From NCBI RefSeq assembly GCF_963678635.1, contig NC_087062.1:6996193-7060192 (forward strand): a stretch of 64,000 nt of DNA, written 5' to 3'. Of the stretch, positions 1 to 11,235 are shown piece after piece. The notes beneath the pieces are model-generated. The model searched no databases, had not been told where the DNA came from, and saw only the letters and a list, made by a program, of their open reading frames with translations. Both the position numbers and the translations under genes were made by a program. The DNA is from Symsagittifera roscoffensis (lineage: Eukaryota; Xenacoelomorpha; Acoela; Convolutidae). Each line of letters begins with the position of its first letter. Positions within the stretch are counted from its first letter, which is position 1.

Positions 1-1130
1 CAATTTGCAGATGTAATAATGATTGTAACTTGTCGCCTCAATGCTTGTACAGTCTAAATTGTTTCTAATTTCTTCATAAAACTTGTCAAGTACCACTTGT
101 TTTACAATTTATCGTCATTAGTAGTACAATAAAACTGAAACAATGGTATGATTTGGACCTTGTTTTGAACGTTTGCGCTTGTCAGTGAGAAGAAAAGTCA
201 CAAATAAAGCGGCAAAAAATTGTCTTTTATGGGCACCATAAATATGATTTATTTTTTTTTTGCAGTTCAGAAAACCACTCCTAAAGTGGTAAAGATATTT
301 GTTTTTATAACTACTTAACAAAACGATGCTCTTTTCATGTGCGATTATTCAATCAAATTTTTACAATTGTCCTTGTGAATCGCGTGTCACCTTTTATAAT
401 TTTTTGGTTGTTTGAATTTGGTTCAAATTTGTTGGTTTCCTTGATTGATTTTTCAATCTTTGTCGACTTCAGGAAAAGTTTCTTCCCAATTTCCCAATTT
501 TAGGGAAAACTGCTTGCAAATTAATTTTTTGCCGCTATTTTGTAGTGAATTTTCAAGGAAAACAATCATAAAAATAATTTGAGCATAAAATTTAATCAGT
601 GCTGTGTTGTGAAGCAAAAGAGCCTCTAAATTGAAAAAGGAAACCAGTGACATAGTTGTATCTTCAGAACTAATAGAAAATCGAGCGATGCAAATTACCC
701 TGTGCTAATTTTGCTCAGAGCAACCGGAAAATGGGTAGAATTGATAGGAAATGTTATCTTTCCCGCTTTAATTGTCTGTCTGTAAAAGGCATGGTCATTC
801 AGGAGGACAGTGCGGGTTTTTCAAAATTGATTCAATTTGACTGACTGATTGACCGACCCTTCCAATTTTGACATGCACGGGAAGTGAATTCAAATTTCAA
901 GATAACAAGCTCAAAAGATCTGAAAATTTTTTGAAATCTGGTCGCAGTTTTAAATTTGAAATTTTTATGGAGTAGTAATTTGATTTAAGAATTTTGATTT
1001 AAGAATGTGATCAAGTTTTTTTACTGGTTTGCGAACCAAATAATCTTCTTTCTTTTTGATCTGATATTGAAATGCCTCATTTTTTTTGTAATTTTTGCGT
1101 TCACGTCATTTTATTGTGATATTTTTTTAG
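1..1130. other. intron / upstream non-coding of the Eph-like gene
   Basis: AT-rich DNA with no coding signal I can support. It ends in a strong 3' splice site, a T-run followed by TTTTTTAG at 1,123-1,130, immediately before the first recognisable exon. Exons for a ligand-binding and cysteine-rich ectodomain would be expected further left, outside the window. Confidence 0.6.
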
Positions 1131-1343
1131 TGTTCGTGCGCAAGTTGAGTGCAAAATCAGTGAACGGAATCATTCGTGTGGAGTGGCTGCCGCCTCTGAA
1201 CAAACAAGAGCGACTCGTTAACGTGTCCTACTATTACGTAAGAGTTCGCAAACGACTGCAGGAGCCGAATGTGTTCAGTCAAGTCGAGCCCACATTACGT
1301 AATCAGAAGGTACCTGGAAATCGAACGGATGTCGACTTCGCTG
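1131..1343 (+). CDS. Eph-like exon: fibronectin type III domain, first part
   Basis: The exon opens after TTTTTTAG and closes at the donor GTACGT. The translation has the FN3 pattern of a B-strand tryptophan (RVEWLPP) followed by a C-strand with repeated tyrosines (VSYYYVRVR), as in the membrane-proximal FN3 domain of Eph receptors. It ends in phase 1 and joins the exon at 1,689. An ATG at 1,007 lies upstream in the same open frame but within what I read as intron. Confidence 0.75.
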
Positions 1344-4300
1344 GTACGTTTCAATGAATGTTTCCGTAACAGACTCTAAGATATTGTTCTAAATTGTTCT
1401 CCATTTTCTTCAAGTTTATTCTAAAAGTTATCAAATATCTTGAATGAAATTCGCAATACTGAGACTAATTTGATTGAATGTAAATTTGCTGAAAAGATTG
1501 AAGATTTCTGATTTGTTTTATAGTGTCTTGTGTGTGCCTGATTTAAAATTTGGTATATTTGCTTTTGAGTCTTCCTCGTGCATTCTCTATTAGCTTTTCA
1601 AACTGCAAACTAACAATCGATCAGACAAATTTGGGTCGTAAAATTAACAAAAGCGAAGTGGTGAAATCATGAATGGCTTCTGTTTCAGGATTAGACAATG
1701 CAGAATATCTGCTGGATGTGAGCACAGCTGGTCTCAATGGGCCATACTGTGAACCGGTCATCATAAAAGTATCGGGTAATTTTCTTCTGATTTTTTTTAA
1801 CTCTTCAACTTACTAAACTTAATTAATAAATGCCATAGAGTTCAAGTCAAGTTTAAAATAACCAATGAAAAAGAGATTACAACAATTTTTGCATTCATTG
1901 CCTGACCTATTGCGTTTTTTCTGTTCTTCAAAATTCGTTGAAGTTGGTTCTGCGATTTGGCTTTGTATGCTGGTTAGAAAGCAAAGCTGGTTAGATGACT
2001 AACTTAATTTTTATTAGACTTTGATGGAAACGTTTCAAACAGTTTTAGCTGAACATTTTTATGGTCAAACACAAATGTTTCAAAAATAGGACACCAAAAC
2101 TACTGTTTTATGTCACGTTTGATTAATCTGAACTAAGTCATTCCATGCAAACATTTCAGCCCCCCGTCTTTTCCTATTTCCTGTTCAAGCTTTCGTTCAC
2201 ACCTTGACCAACTTCCACTTGTAGAGATACCCGCCGTTCTCATAGCCACTTAACCCAATCAATTCCTGGGAATCAGCGTCTATTTTGTCACCTTTTATCA
2301 AGAAAGATAATTGGCAAGTAGCCTTTGTCACCTTAAATAAGGGCTGCCTAATTTGTAATGGATGGGTAAATTGTTAATGGGAGAGCAAAAGGAAGTTGGT
2401 TGATCTAGACCGGAATGGGTGAATGGAGTCTGTTTTAACACTTCCCCGCTCGCCCGGGGAGATATTTTCACACCCTTGCAGTTATGGGGCAAACAATGAA
2501 AAATTAGGAATTTATGAAATTGAAAAAGGGATTGGCTACTGTAATTTTTAAGGTGGGAATTTGATGAGTTTTTATCATACTAGATGGGAAAAGGCGTGAA
2601 TCCATTTTGTAATGTATTGATCGCGCTTTCTATTTGTGCTGCACGGCATTTAACCAAACAAAGAAGCGCTCTTATTGATAAATTTTGCCCAAAATGGGAA
2701 AACATTTGATTAGCAAAGTGCCCGTGGAAAAAGTCAACCTTCTTTTCCAGCTCCATTTGTAGTGAAAAGCCCATTCAACTTGAACTTGAACTTCGGTCCA
2801 AGACTTGTACGTTCCCAGTTAAATGGTTAGATACCGTTTAGATAAAATAGTTGAACCTCTGAAGACGCGTCAAGTTGATCTTGGCAGGTGACAAAGTGTT
2901 TGATAGTTTAAAAGGAAACTTTTAAATGTTTAAATGACCTGACTTGCCTCGTATAAGAACCTAAAAATCAACCGCTTGAGGGAAAATTCAGGCTACAATT
3001 TACAAAAAAAAAATGCAAAGTCTGCTGCAAATCAGTGAGCTTGCAAAAAAAGAATTTTCTGTTGCTAATTATTGTAAATTATGTACCCACCCCCTTAATG
3101 ATTTCTGGTCATTGTCAGTTTTTACGATGTAGCATAGAAAAAAAGCAAAAAAATACGTGACAGAAAGGTGTCAGTTTTGATGTATAGTCATCCAACCAGA
3201 AAGAACGAGCAATCAACCTCAATAAAAGATGAAAGAGGCGGAATATCATTAACAAGAAAAAGACATGGAGAGACGCTGTTTCAGTCAAGAGCGTGATAAA
3301 ATTGATTGTCCGAACTTTTCAGTCTATAAATTATGTAACGCTCAAGTGAAACCGGAAAAAGGCAATCAACCTGTTGAGATAAAAGAAACAAACGAAAAAT
3401 GTGAACTACTTGAAAATGTTCTAAATAACATCATGACAAAAAGTAAACATGGTTTGGTGAATCTAAGAGACTCAGTTTTGCATTTGACTTTTTTGAATAA
3501 GGTTAAGTCAATAATCATTTTTCCACGAGAGAAAGAACCAACTTTCCAGCGTTCCCAGCCTTTACAGCGAATCATTTTTTGTACCTCTGCTTAAGAACTT
3601 GTACGTGCAATTTTTTTCGGAAAATGTTGCCTCTCCTTGAAGCACGAATCACGAGGTTTAAATAACGTTCAGTTTATGATTCAGGTACTTCAAGATTTCT
3701 ATTTAATTTTCAATTAGGAGTTCAATTATTTTTGTAGTCCGAAGAAAGTGACGGAATATTTGTGCTCGGTGTGGTTTTTTTTGTCTGAAAAAAATCTGAA
3801 AAATTTTTAAAATATTGAAATTTTGAAATTTTTATCAGTTTCCAATATCTCAATTGATAATTTTAAAATTTTTTTCATAGACAATTAAGGGCAGTCGGAA
3901 CATTCAGAGTTTTGGCTTGATACGAGCAGTCTTATTTTTCTTTTTTAAGGGATCTTGTTTTGTATTAGGTGTCGGCAGTCTAGAAATGCAGCATAGGATG
4001 CAGCGAATAGTTCTAACTGTGATCTTGCTCGTGTTAGTGTTCCTTCTTTTCATCTCAATATTCACAATCGCACTTTGCTTCTACCGCCGAAAACACAAGT
4101 GGGGCTATGCGGCCGCCGCTGCTGCTGCCGGCAACGGGTCCCTCACACACCACATGAGGACTCCGCAGAACTACTCCCTCTCCCCGAATCACCAGGAGTC
4201 GTGGCTAGGAGGCATGGGAATAGGGGTGGGGCTGGGGATGAATAGTCCTGCCGATATCGCATGTCACGAGTACATGTTCTACAGCCAAGATGGAAGTTAG

Positions 4301-7300
4301 TACTTTTTTTCATTAGTTGAATATTTACGATACAGCTTTGAAGCTGTAATAACCGTCCAGGAATGATAACAGCGGTATGAACTCGGGATATGGAGGGGGG
4401 GGGGGGGGGGGAGAGTGGGGCTCAACAAACTTGCTGTTCAGCTAGTATTCAGTTTCGATAAAATTTAGTAATATCAGCTGCAAGTTTTTTTTAAATTATT
4501 TTTCAGAGTGGGACTCAAACCTCTTAAGTTTATATCACTACCTGACAAAGATATTTTATCAAGTTTAAGAGAGAAAAGATTTGCACTAAATTATTTAGTA
4601 AAGTATTGTAAATAATGTCAAAACACATTTAAATATCGAAGAGGAAAATTTAGTGTAATTAGCATAACATCATTAAAAAAATTAATTGCATATCCAGCAA
4701 AAGTCTTCCGAGTGTTTAAATTTTTTCTAAATTGTCATAAAAAAAATCTTTTTATTATGAAGATGGACTTTTGTAAAAAAAAAAATTATTGTTTTTTTGC
4801 TCAAAATGGAGGCGGTTACTAACATATCCAAGCCTCCGATCGACGTTTTGCCTTATAAACGGGCTGCAAAACAACTTTTAATGATCTCATGCGTTTTTAT
4901 TGCCGGAAATTGCTCTGGGACTAGGTTGTTTTGCCTTTGGGACACATCCGGAGTTTCTGATTTTATGAAGACCTAATTTACAAGTCTTTTTAAATCAAAC
5001 TTGCTGAAGTTTTTGAAGTCTGCGCGCTTACGTGACAAAAACCGTTGTTTGTAAACAAGCATTGTTTGACTCAAACAACAGATTTATTAGTTTTGAATAA
5101 ATTCAATAAATCTATTCATTCTTTGAACAGTTGTTGCACTCCGCGACTTGTTATTTTGGTTCATGTAAGGACCTATTATCATGTTTATTTAATTTGTGAA
5201 TAATATTTAGTTGTTTTTCTGCAAGTTTGTGACGTGCACAACTAATTCCCTTCCTTTAAGTTATTTCTATTTTGAAAAGTATTGTTTTTCAGCGTCATGT
5301 AGTGATGGGAAGCTTAAAAAAGAATTCTTTTTAACTGCCCCAATTTCAAAATATCTTTGAAAAACTCTGAATAGGAACCTGAAAATTAACGACCTAATTT
5401 CAGCACCCTAAGACATAGTCACATCAAAGTGTCAATTTTTATCACTGTTGAAACTTTTTTTTACAAGTTGGAAACAGACAATTAGTTTAGAATTTAAAGT
5501 CATTACATATTCAGATGTTAATCAATTCATGCTTGTGTTTTTTTTTCAAAGCTTGACTCTATTAAAGAAATTGTACTCCAAATGAAATATTGCTGAGAAA
5601 AATTAAAATAATGATTCACTTAAATGGTGTGTAAAAATTATGAGTCATAATTTATATTGTGTCATAAACGTTTCCTCTTAATTTCTTGTGTGTTTTTTGC
5701 TGATATTAAAATTTAAGAGCAACATATTTTGATAATGAGATAAAAAAGTTGTCAGTCACTTTCGTTGGAAAGCCAGGAAAAAAACAGTTTTTAATTAATT
5801 GTTTTCTTTTTTCAGCCATCAAGTTGCCGGTCGGTCAGAAGTTCGTGGAGCCGAAGATGTACGAGTCACCCGAGCGCATTCTGGCCGAGTTCGCGAGAGA
5901 AATTCACCCTCGTGCCGTGCAGAGATACTCTCCCACAGGTTATTATTACATAATTGTTACATAATTGAGCCCCTCCTTGAGACGCATTTTACAACACTGA
6001 CTACTTTTTTTTTTTAATTTTGGGGTTCAAAAGCTTAGTCTGATAAATAAATAAATAGGATCTTAAAAATAAGCTCACATCAAAAAAGTCTTTTTTCTTT
6101 TGACTCAATTCAATAAAAGTTGGCAAGTTTCTGAATGTTTGAAAAAGGACATCGTTTAAAATTAAACAAAGAACTTTTCTGACTTGTTGAAAAAAAAAAT
6201 GTTGAAGACGTTTTCCGGCATTGATTGATTCATAAGAAAAATTGTCGAAAAAACTTTTTGGCGAGCGCTTATTTGTGAGATCCAATTTTATTTTCTGATC
6301 AAAGAAACTTTCCTTCAATTTTCAGGATGCGCTTAGTGTTTTTCTGGGGTTGTCGCGAATTTGTATAATTTCTCTTTACTTAGCATGAACTCAACTCAAT
6401 TGACTTTCCGAGCTAATTAACAAATTTTTATCAACACTGGTCAACTCAGTTTTGCGTCACTCATAATTCACCCTCCCACTTTCATATTGGAGTCATCAAT
6501 CTAAAAAATAAAGTCAATTTGTCTGCTGTTGAGTTTTATCAGCTGTAAAAATTAACAAAGTTTAGAAGATATTTCGAGCTCCTATAACATAATATAAAAG
6601 CCAAACTTTTTGAACAAGTTTTTATCAACCTGAAAAGATTATCTAAGCTCTTGAACAATGTATAACGGACTGTTTGGCGAACGACAACAGAAAACAAAAC
6701 TAGAAGCTACTAGATGGAACATCACTTAGAAAATCAAAACGTAAAATTTTTAAAATCTGTGATAAGCCTTTTTTTACTGATAACTTGAAATCCCCTTCTG
6801 AAGAATACGATAATTATGCTGTGTTTTGAAGTAAAATGACAACAAATGAAGTCATCGTAGGTGAAAACCAGCAAGTGTTTTTTCCTTCGGAAAATGAAGA
6901 TAATTATTTTTTAAGAGAACGAATATACGCTCAGAGGGATGCAGAATCAAGAAAAGATTCTTCTCAGTGCATCAATACATGGGGGATCATTCTCGGCGGA
7001 AACACAACACTACAACTTCAGCCAAGACTCAACCTCGTCTTCAGATCTGAACAAGAATTCGGCCGAGGGCTCTTTTGTTTACGCGGCCGCTAAGACACTC
7101 AAAAGACAATACACGCAGGATATGTGGCGAAAGTTCGCAATCGAGGCGGCCACTTTGGCTCAGTTCAACCACCCGAATGTTGTCATGCTTCACGGAGTAA
7201 TCACACAATCAGGTATTTTAACTTTTTTCGTAATGATTACTTCCTTGTGTCTTTAAAACTGAAGGCCGGTGGTTCGAGCCCCACCTTAGCCTTGATTTTT

Positions 7301-10300
7301 AGCTTATCTGTATCTTAGTTTACGAATGGGAAATCATGTCGATCGTGCTTTTGGTTTTGAGTTGGCTTTTCAAGCCAACTATACGAGGTTTGAACCCTAG
7401 CCTCACCATTTCAGAATGTTTTTGGGTTCAACTCTTGAACAAATCCTGAAAAGATCGGCATTTTTGTAGAATTAATGTGACCATTTAAAATCCAAATCAC
7501 CATAAAAAAGCTACCTTCACATATTCTGAAGAGTTCGCAGCTTTTTATTCGGTTAAGAAGCGCAGAGTGAGTGTTTTACAACTCATCATGAATATTAAAT
7601 GTTGAATCAAAAATATCCGACAATTAAAAATATATAAATCTTCGAAAAATGTTGATCTCAAAAGCTATAAATTAGGTGCTTCTGACAGCTAATGTCGCTC
7701 TCAGCGAAAACAGCAACTTTTTGGCCCTGAGAATCTAATCAAATGAAACTAAGTGGTCGCTGAGTACCCGCACATGTTTTTAGTCAAGTGTTATCTGCGT
7801 TTTGATGCTTGGTTGAAACATAAGAATTTTTCATGATTGTACTGTTTAACTTCAAACCAATCTAAACTTTCATAGAGAACCACTTGAATGAATCAAAGTC
7901 CACTCCAACTAAAGCAAAGGTCATAGAGATGTTTCTAGGTGTAAAAGATCTCAATTTTTGTATCTTGAAAGAATCTTCTTTTGTCGGTTGATTATTATCA
8001 ACAATCGAAGAAGTTTTGACCTTGTCTCTGATTTTGGTCGCAACTAAAGAAAAAACCCGGCTCAACCCAGCGCTTCAAACACGCCCTAGTGACAAGAGTC
8101 TTAACAGTCTCTCGCAAAACAAACTTTTGTTATAGTTTTAACAAAATTATTGGACAATGTCCTAAATGGCCGAAAATTCTGACCTTGAGACCCTCAAATG
8201 ACGTTGAATTGCTACTAAAGTTTGAAAATTGCATTTGAACAGTCAAATGAGCAGTGCAAAACGATTGCACTTTTTCAGAGTCGTCTATTTTTTGAATAAA
8301 TTTAGGACCGCTTCGAAATATTTTTTATTCACGATATTAATAATGTTGGGCAAAAAAATTACTTATCTCTCTATTGGAACATATGCATAGTGATCATTCA
8401 TTGTATAGTTAATGCCAAATTGGCAATACCTTTTCGGTCAACGAATCTAAACGAAATTAGTTAACCTAAACTGATTGTTTTGACGTCGGATTTCTGTGTT
8501 TCACTGACTTAACGCGTAAAAACCGTGAAAAAACTCTAATTAACCTAAAGTGTTATAGTTTTTGGCCGATTAAATTGCACAAGGCTGGATTCAATTCGAA
8601 AAACAGTGTGACCTCTTTTATCAAAGTTATTGAGGTTTTGCGCTCGATATAAGTTGCGCTGTCCCTGCTTGTTTATAAGTTGAATTTGCATCAAGAGAAA
8701 TTCCGTCGGACATTTAATTTCCTGTCAAATAGGGAGATCTAACGTTGCCCTTTCGGGCTTGCTGGGGGCGAATAAAACCACGATGAATTATGTCTATATA
8801 ATGAATTTTTTGTCTGCTAATTTCAAAAAATTTGTTGAATATGCTAATAGTTCATTTTTGATGAAATAGTCTGCTTTTTTAAATTCAAATCTTCGATTTA
8901 TTCTTTTCACCTCTGCCTAGCTTCTGAACTGATTTTTTCAAAATGGAGCCTGAAACAGTATCGATCGCGACACGTTCGATAATATTTCAATTTTTTCGAA
9001 GGAACCGGAACTCGACAGGACGTTTTGCGCTAGTTGTATCTCATTGATCCGCCATGTTTAACTCTAAAAGTCGTTAAAAAGCCGCGCGAATAAAAGTCAA
9101 TTAGGAATTGCATTAAACTCGAGGTTAAAACTGCGCTTCAAATTGAATTGATTTAATTATTGTAATTTTTTGGTAGAAGAGTCGCCGAAGATGCTGGTGC
9201 TGGAGTTCTGTGAGCGGGGATCTCTGGACACTTTGCTTCCCCTCATGAGCAGTCAGCTTAACTTTTTGTACCCCGAGGAGGGTGTTGTAGGGGGAGGGGG
9301 TGGAGTTGTGGATGATCACGAGGGCGGGGTGAACAAACATTTAAACTGTGAGGCTGCCGCCACGCAACACATCATCCACATTCTGAGGGGCGTAGCTTGT
9401 GGAATGCACTACTTGGCCGATGAGGGCTATATTCACAAGGTAAACTTTTTCTCAATTGATTTTTTCAGAGGTTGTTAGACAGAGCAAGTTATTTAAATCA
9501 GGGGCAGATTTAGGATTTTAGAGTTAGTAGATCAAAAGTTAATATCGTAAAATGAGCCAAAGGATTAGGGATCCTTTGGGAGACCAGGTAGTGGAATATT
9601 TGAGTAAGGGGTAGAGTTAAACTCCCAATCCTCTCCCCGGCACGTTCGAAGAATGAACGAATTCATTGCAGTTTTTGCGAACTTTTCTTTATCACAAATA
9701 ATCATTATAGATTTTTAAAACTTATTTTATCGAAATTTGCTTCGATCAGTTTTATAATACTTGTTTCATGATTTTGTTTTGCATCCATTTGTTAATCGAA
9801 GACTTTTTGAACACGAATTGTCCAATTGAGTGTTTATATGTTTAATGTTTTTAGGTTCTCAGAGCTCGCAACGTGTTCATTAGTGGTTCTTTCCTGCCCA
9901 AAATAGCCGGCTTTGACGAACGAACGCTGCTGGAAGAAGACATGGATCTCTTCTTCTTGAACTGCAGCAACTCCTATGATGTCCAGAAACTCCCCCTTGT
10001 GTTCGAAGACATCGCTCCTTGGACTGCTCCTGAAGCCCTCCTTGCCCCCTACAATTTCTCTCTCTTCAGTGACATCTGGAGCTTCGGATGTCTCATTTTC
10101 GAATGCTTCTCGGAAGGCGAACGACCTTTCGGAAGCAACAAAGTATCCGAGATATCCAAAATTGTTTCCAGCGTTTCCTGGCGAGGGTTCCCGAAACCCA
10201 AAAGTTGTCCGGAAGCGCTGCACGAATTGATGAACTCTTGTTGTGTTCATCTGAGGCGCCCCAGAAGCGACCCTGGTTCAGCCAGATCAGAGCGTTCCTG

Positions 10301-11061
10301 GACAATTTTGTGAGAAGTCCGAGCATGCAGCAGCACGCGACGCCTGCAAATAATTATCAACCTATTCATAAAACATTCTTGTAAGTGATATAAAAGCTTC
10401 TGCAGCTGAAAATCTCAAACAAAATGATTTTCCTATTTCGCAATATTTTGGCAATCTGAATAATTTTGGCGGAAGTTAAAAGAGTTAAATTGGAATTTTA
10501 CTCTTTTGTCAAAGATGGAAATTGTTATATAGTAATTTGCCCTCAAATGTATAATTAATTTCTAATTAATTTGGAAATTAAAAATTGTTTCTTTGTTATT
10601 TCAGGAAGCAATCAGCCGACCCTAACTGTTACCAACTGAATTCCAGTGTGCATTACAACTACAAACCGTTGAGCCCAGAAAGAACGTTGATTTTAGACTC
10701 GAACTCAGTAGCAATTGACGAAGTTTTGGGCCGATTCAAATTGGATAAGTACTGCGAAAACTTCAAAGTGCACGGATATTACACAATGAACGAAGTTCTA
10801 GCTGCGATCGAAAATTTAGCTCTCACCTCAGTACGACAACATCCGAAGCAGAGTCGAATGATCGAACTAGCGAGTAAAAGATTTTTCAAGCAGATTGGAA
10901 TTGAGAGCAAAAAAGATCGATCTACGTTATATAAGAAAATACAATCATTATTTATTCAGCAACAGGCAACCTATTTATCTAACCAACATAATAGCCCAGG
11001 TGTGTTCGTCAATAATTATGATGACGTCATCGGTCGGCAATATTTAGATGGGACTCTGTAA
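1131..11061 (+). CDS. Eph-receptor-like transmembrane pseudokinase, 3' portion (multi-exon gene)
   Basis: Exons proposed from splice sites and reading phase are 1131-1343, 1689-1775, 3969-4295, 5816-5938, 6916-7212, 9177-9440, 9855-10380 and 10615-11061. Seen in order: an FN3 domain, a transmembrane helix, the Eph juxtamembrane box, a tyrosine-kinase-like domain and a SAM domain. This order is that of Eph receptors, which bind ephrins at cell contacts. The catalytic motifs are lost (HRD is HKV, DFG is GFD), so it probably signals as a pseudokinase, as the vertebrate Eph members EphA10 and EphB6 are known to do. I infer a parallel, not orthology. One reading-frame break lies near 10,232-10,245. 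It may be a sequence error or a real lesion; all other exons are open. The gene's 5' end is outside the window. Confidence 0.85.
1689..1775 (+). CDS. Eph-like exon: fibronectin type III domain, last strands
   Basis: A short 87-base exon between TGTTTCAG and the donor GGTAAT. Spliced in phase it reads GLDNAEYLLDVSTAG and onward, matching the F and G strands that finish an FN3 domain (the alternating Tyr-Leu-x-Val pattern, then a Gly-rich turn). It ends in phase 1, which fits the next exon at 3,969. Its small size is consistent with a domain split by introns. Confidence 0.65.
1776..3968 (+). other. intron with a dispersed repeat
   Basis: A non-coding intron of about 2.2 kb between the FN3 and transmembrane exons. 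ORFs inside it (for example 3,265-3,594 +) have no recognisable similarity and no conserved pattern. Near its 3' end, at 3,737-3,933, it contains a repeat also found at 12,485-12,910. Confidence 0.6.
3737..3933 (+). repeat. dispersed short repeat, copy 1 (about 200 bp)
   Basis: It starts with TCCGAAGAAAGTGACGG and the phrase GGAATATTTGTGCTCGG, and ends with GATACGAGCAGTCTT. The same start and end phrases bound a longer copy at 12,485-12,910. The inner parts are T- and A-rich and differ in length. No coding capacity is seen, so a MITE- or SINE-like element is the simplest reading. Confidence 0.5.
3969..4295 (+). CDS. Eph-like exon: transmembrane helix and start of cytoplasmic region
   Basis: The acceptor TATTAG at 3,963-3,968 continues in phase 1. 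The exon encodes a short stalk, then a hydrophobic segment of about 25 residues (from IVLTVILLVLVFLLF onward) followed by a basic stop-transfer sequence (YRRKHK). This is a classic type I topology. The cytoplasmic part has an alanine run and a glycine-rich stretch that I do not recognise from typical Eph proteins. The donor is AA/GTTAGT. Confidence 0.75.
4296..5815 (+). other. intron with poly-G tract
   Basis: AT-rich intron without coding signal. It contains a run of 17 G at 4,395-4,411, probably a length-variable microsatellite, and ends with the strong acceptor CTTTTTTCAG. Confidence 0.6.
5816..5938 (+). CDS. Eph-like exon: juxtamembrane box
   Basis: The exon encodes KFVEPKMYESPERILAEFA and onward to the donor. 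This matches the Eph juxtamembrane signature, a Tyr-x-(D/E)-P motif followed by an acidic helix ending in REFAKEI-like residues (here AEFAREI). It is the most diagnostic single piece of evidence for the Eph family. The tyrosine in KMYESP corresponds to the juxtamembrane tyrosine that regulates kinase activity in classical Eph receptors. Splice phases match on both sides (phase 1 in, phase 1 out). Confidence 0.85.
5939..6915 (+). other. intron, nothing recognised
   Basis: About 1 kb of AT-rich DNA without a repeat or coding pattern that I can support. The acceptor at its end, TTTTTTAAG, was chosen because it keeps phase with the flanking exons. Confidence 0.5.
6916..7212 (+). CDS. Eph-like exon: kinase N-lobe (degenerate glycine loop, VAIK lysine, helix C)
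   Basis: The translation contains AAAKTLKRQYT, aligning with the Eph VAIKTLK lysine motif. WRKFAIEAATLAQFNHPNVV follows, with the helix-C glutamate and the HPN motif. Upstream, the glycine-rich loop should read GxGxFG, but only GGSFSAE is visible, followed by a Ser/Asn-rich insertion of about 25 residues before the lysine. ATP binding is therefore doubtful. The exon start is less certain than its end (CAATCAG/GTATTT). Confidence 0.7.
7213..9176 (+). other. long intron with tRNA-like fragments
   Basis: A non-coding intron of about 2 kb. It includes two short stretches resembling the 3' half of tRNAs (7,261-7,291 and 7,345-7,410) with B-box-like GGTTCGAGCCCC and GGTTTGAACCCT. The rest is unremarkable AT-rich DNA. 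Confidence 0.5.
7261..7410 (+). repeat. possible tRNA-derived SINE remnant
   Basis: Two B-box-like motifs about 110 bases apart lie in the intron. The second is preceded by a perfect 6-bp stem around a TTTTCAA loop, resembling an anticodon arm. Neither can be folded by eye into a full cloverleaf with an acceptor stem, so this is a SINE-like relic at best. Confidence 0.25.
9177..9440 (+). CDS. Eph-like exon: kinase hinge, helix D-E, start of catalytic loop
   Basis: Reads ESPKMLVLEFCERGSLDTLL (hinge and helix D), then an insertion rich in Gly, Val and Asp (GVVGGGGGVVDDHEGG), then helix E (IIHILRGVACGMHYLADEGYIHK). The exon ends in the catalytic-loop histidine. The insertion between helices D and E is not part of ordinary Eph kinases. 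Spliced in phase 0 to the next exon, the loop reads YIHKVLRARN: the catalytic aspartate of HRD is valine. Confidence 0.8.
9855..10380 (+). CDS. Eph-like exon: kinase C-lobe (GFD in place of DFG; internal frame break)
   Basis: After VLRARNVF the exon has PKIAGFDERT where DFG is expected, so the metal-binding aspartate is lost. APWTAPEALL (the APE motif) and FSDIWSFGCLIFE (subdomain IX) are conserved. After CPEALHELMNSC the Eph-like reading continues only in another frame (QKRPWFSQIRAFLDNFVRSPS), and that second frame is the one that splices in phase to the SAM exon. A 2-base excess, or equivalent, in the TTGTTGTGTT stretch at 10,238-10,247 would explain this. The exon ends at the canonical donor GTAAGT. 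Confidence 0.8.
10615..11061 (+). CDS. Eph-like terminal exon: SAM domain
   Basis: After TTATTTCAG the exon encodes a linker and then a SAM-like helical domain: SVAIDEVLGRFKLDKYCENF, followed by GYYTMNEVLAAI and a basic C-terminal helix. Eph receptors end in a SAM domain used for oligomerisation. About 45 further residues after the domain reach the stop TAA at 11,059-11,061. No clear PDZ-binding C-terminus is visible (it ends YLDGTL). No AATAAA signal is obvious just downstream. Confidence 0.8.
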   Translation, partial: ADPNCYQLNSSVHYNYKPLSPERTLILDSNSVAIDEVLGRFKLDKYCENFKVHGYYTMNEVLAAIENLALTSVRQHPKQSRMIELASKRFFKQIGIESKKDRSTLYKKIQSLFIQQQATYLSNQHNSPGVFVNNYDDVIGRQYLDGTL

Positions 11062-11235
11062 ATTAAAAAAACTTTTTTATTGAACGTCAATGTCCCGAAT
11101 TTAAGATTGAAATGCTTATTTGAATTCAATGTGCTACTTAGTTAAATTCAGTGTTTTTATCTACTTTTTTTATCCTAAAGTTAGAATTTATTTAAAACTT
11201 GAAATAATTGAATATTTATTTCTTTTTTTATATTT

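Noticed and set aside
1007-1357. ORF starting at an ATG upstream of the FN3 exon
   Set aside because: The first 40 residues come from intron sequence before a strong TTTTTTAG acceptor; only 1,131-1,343 looks coding.
7261-7410. tRNA genes
   Set aside because: B-box-like motifs are present, but no complete cloverleaf with a matching acceptor stem could be folded.
9834-10250. 138-codon minus-strand ORF opposite the kinase C-lobe exon
   Set aside because: It is the antisense shadow of a coding exon with clear kinase motifs on the plus strand.
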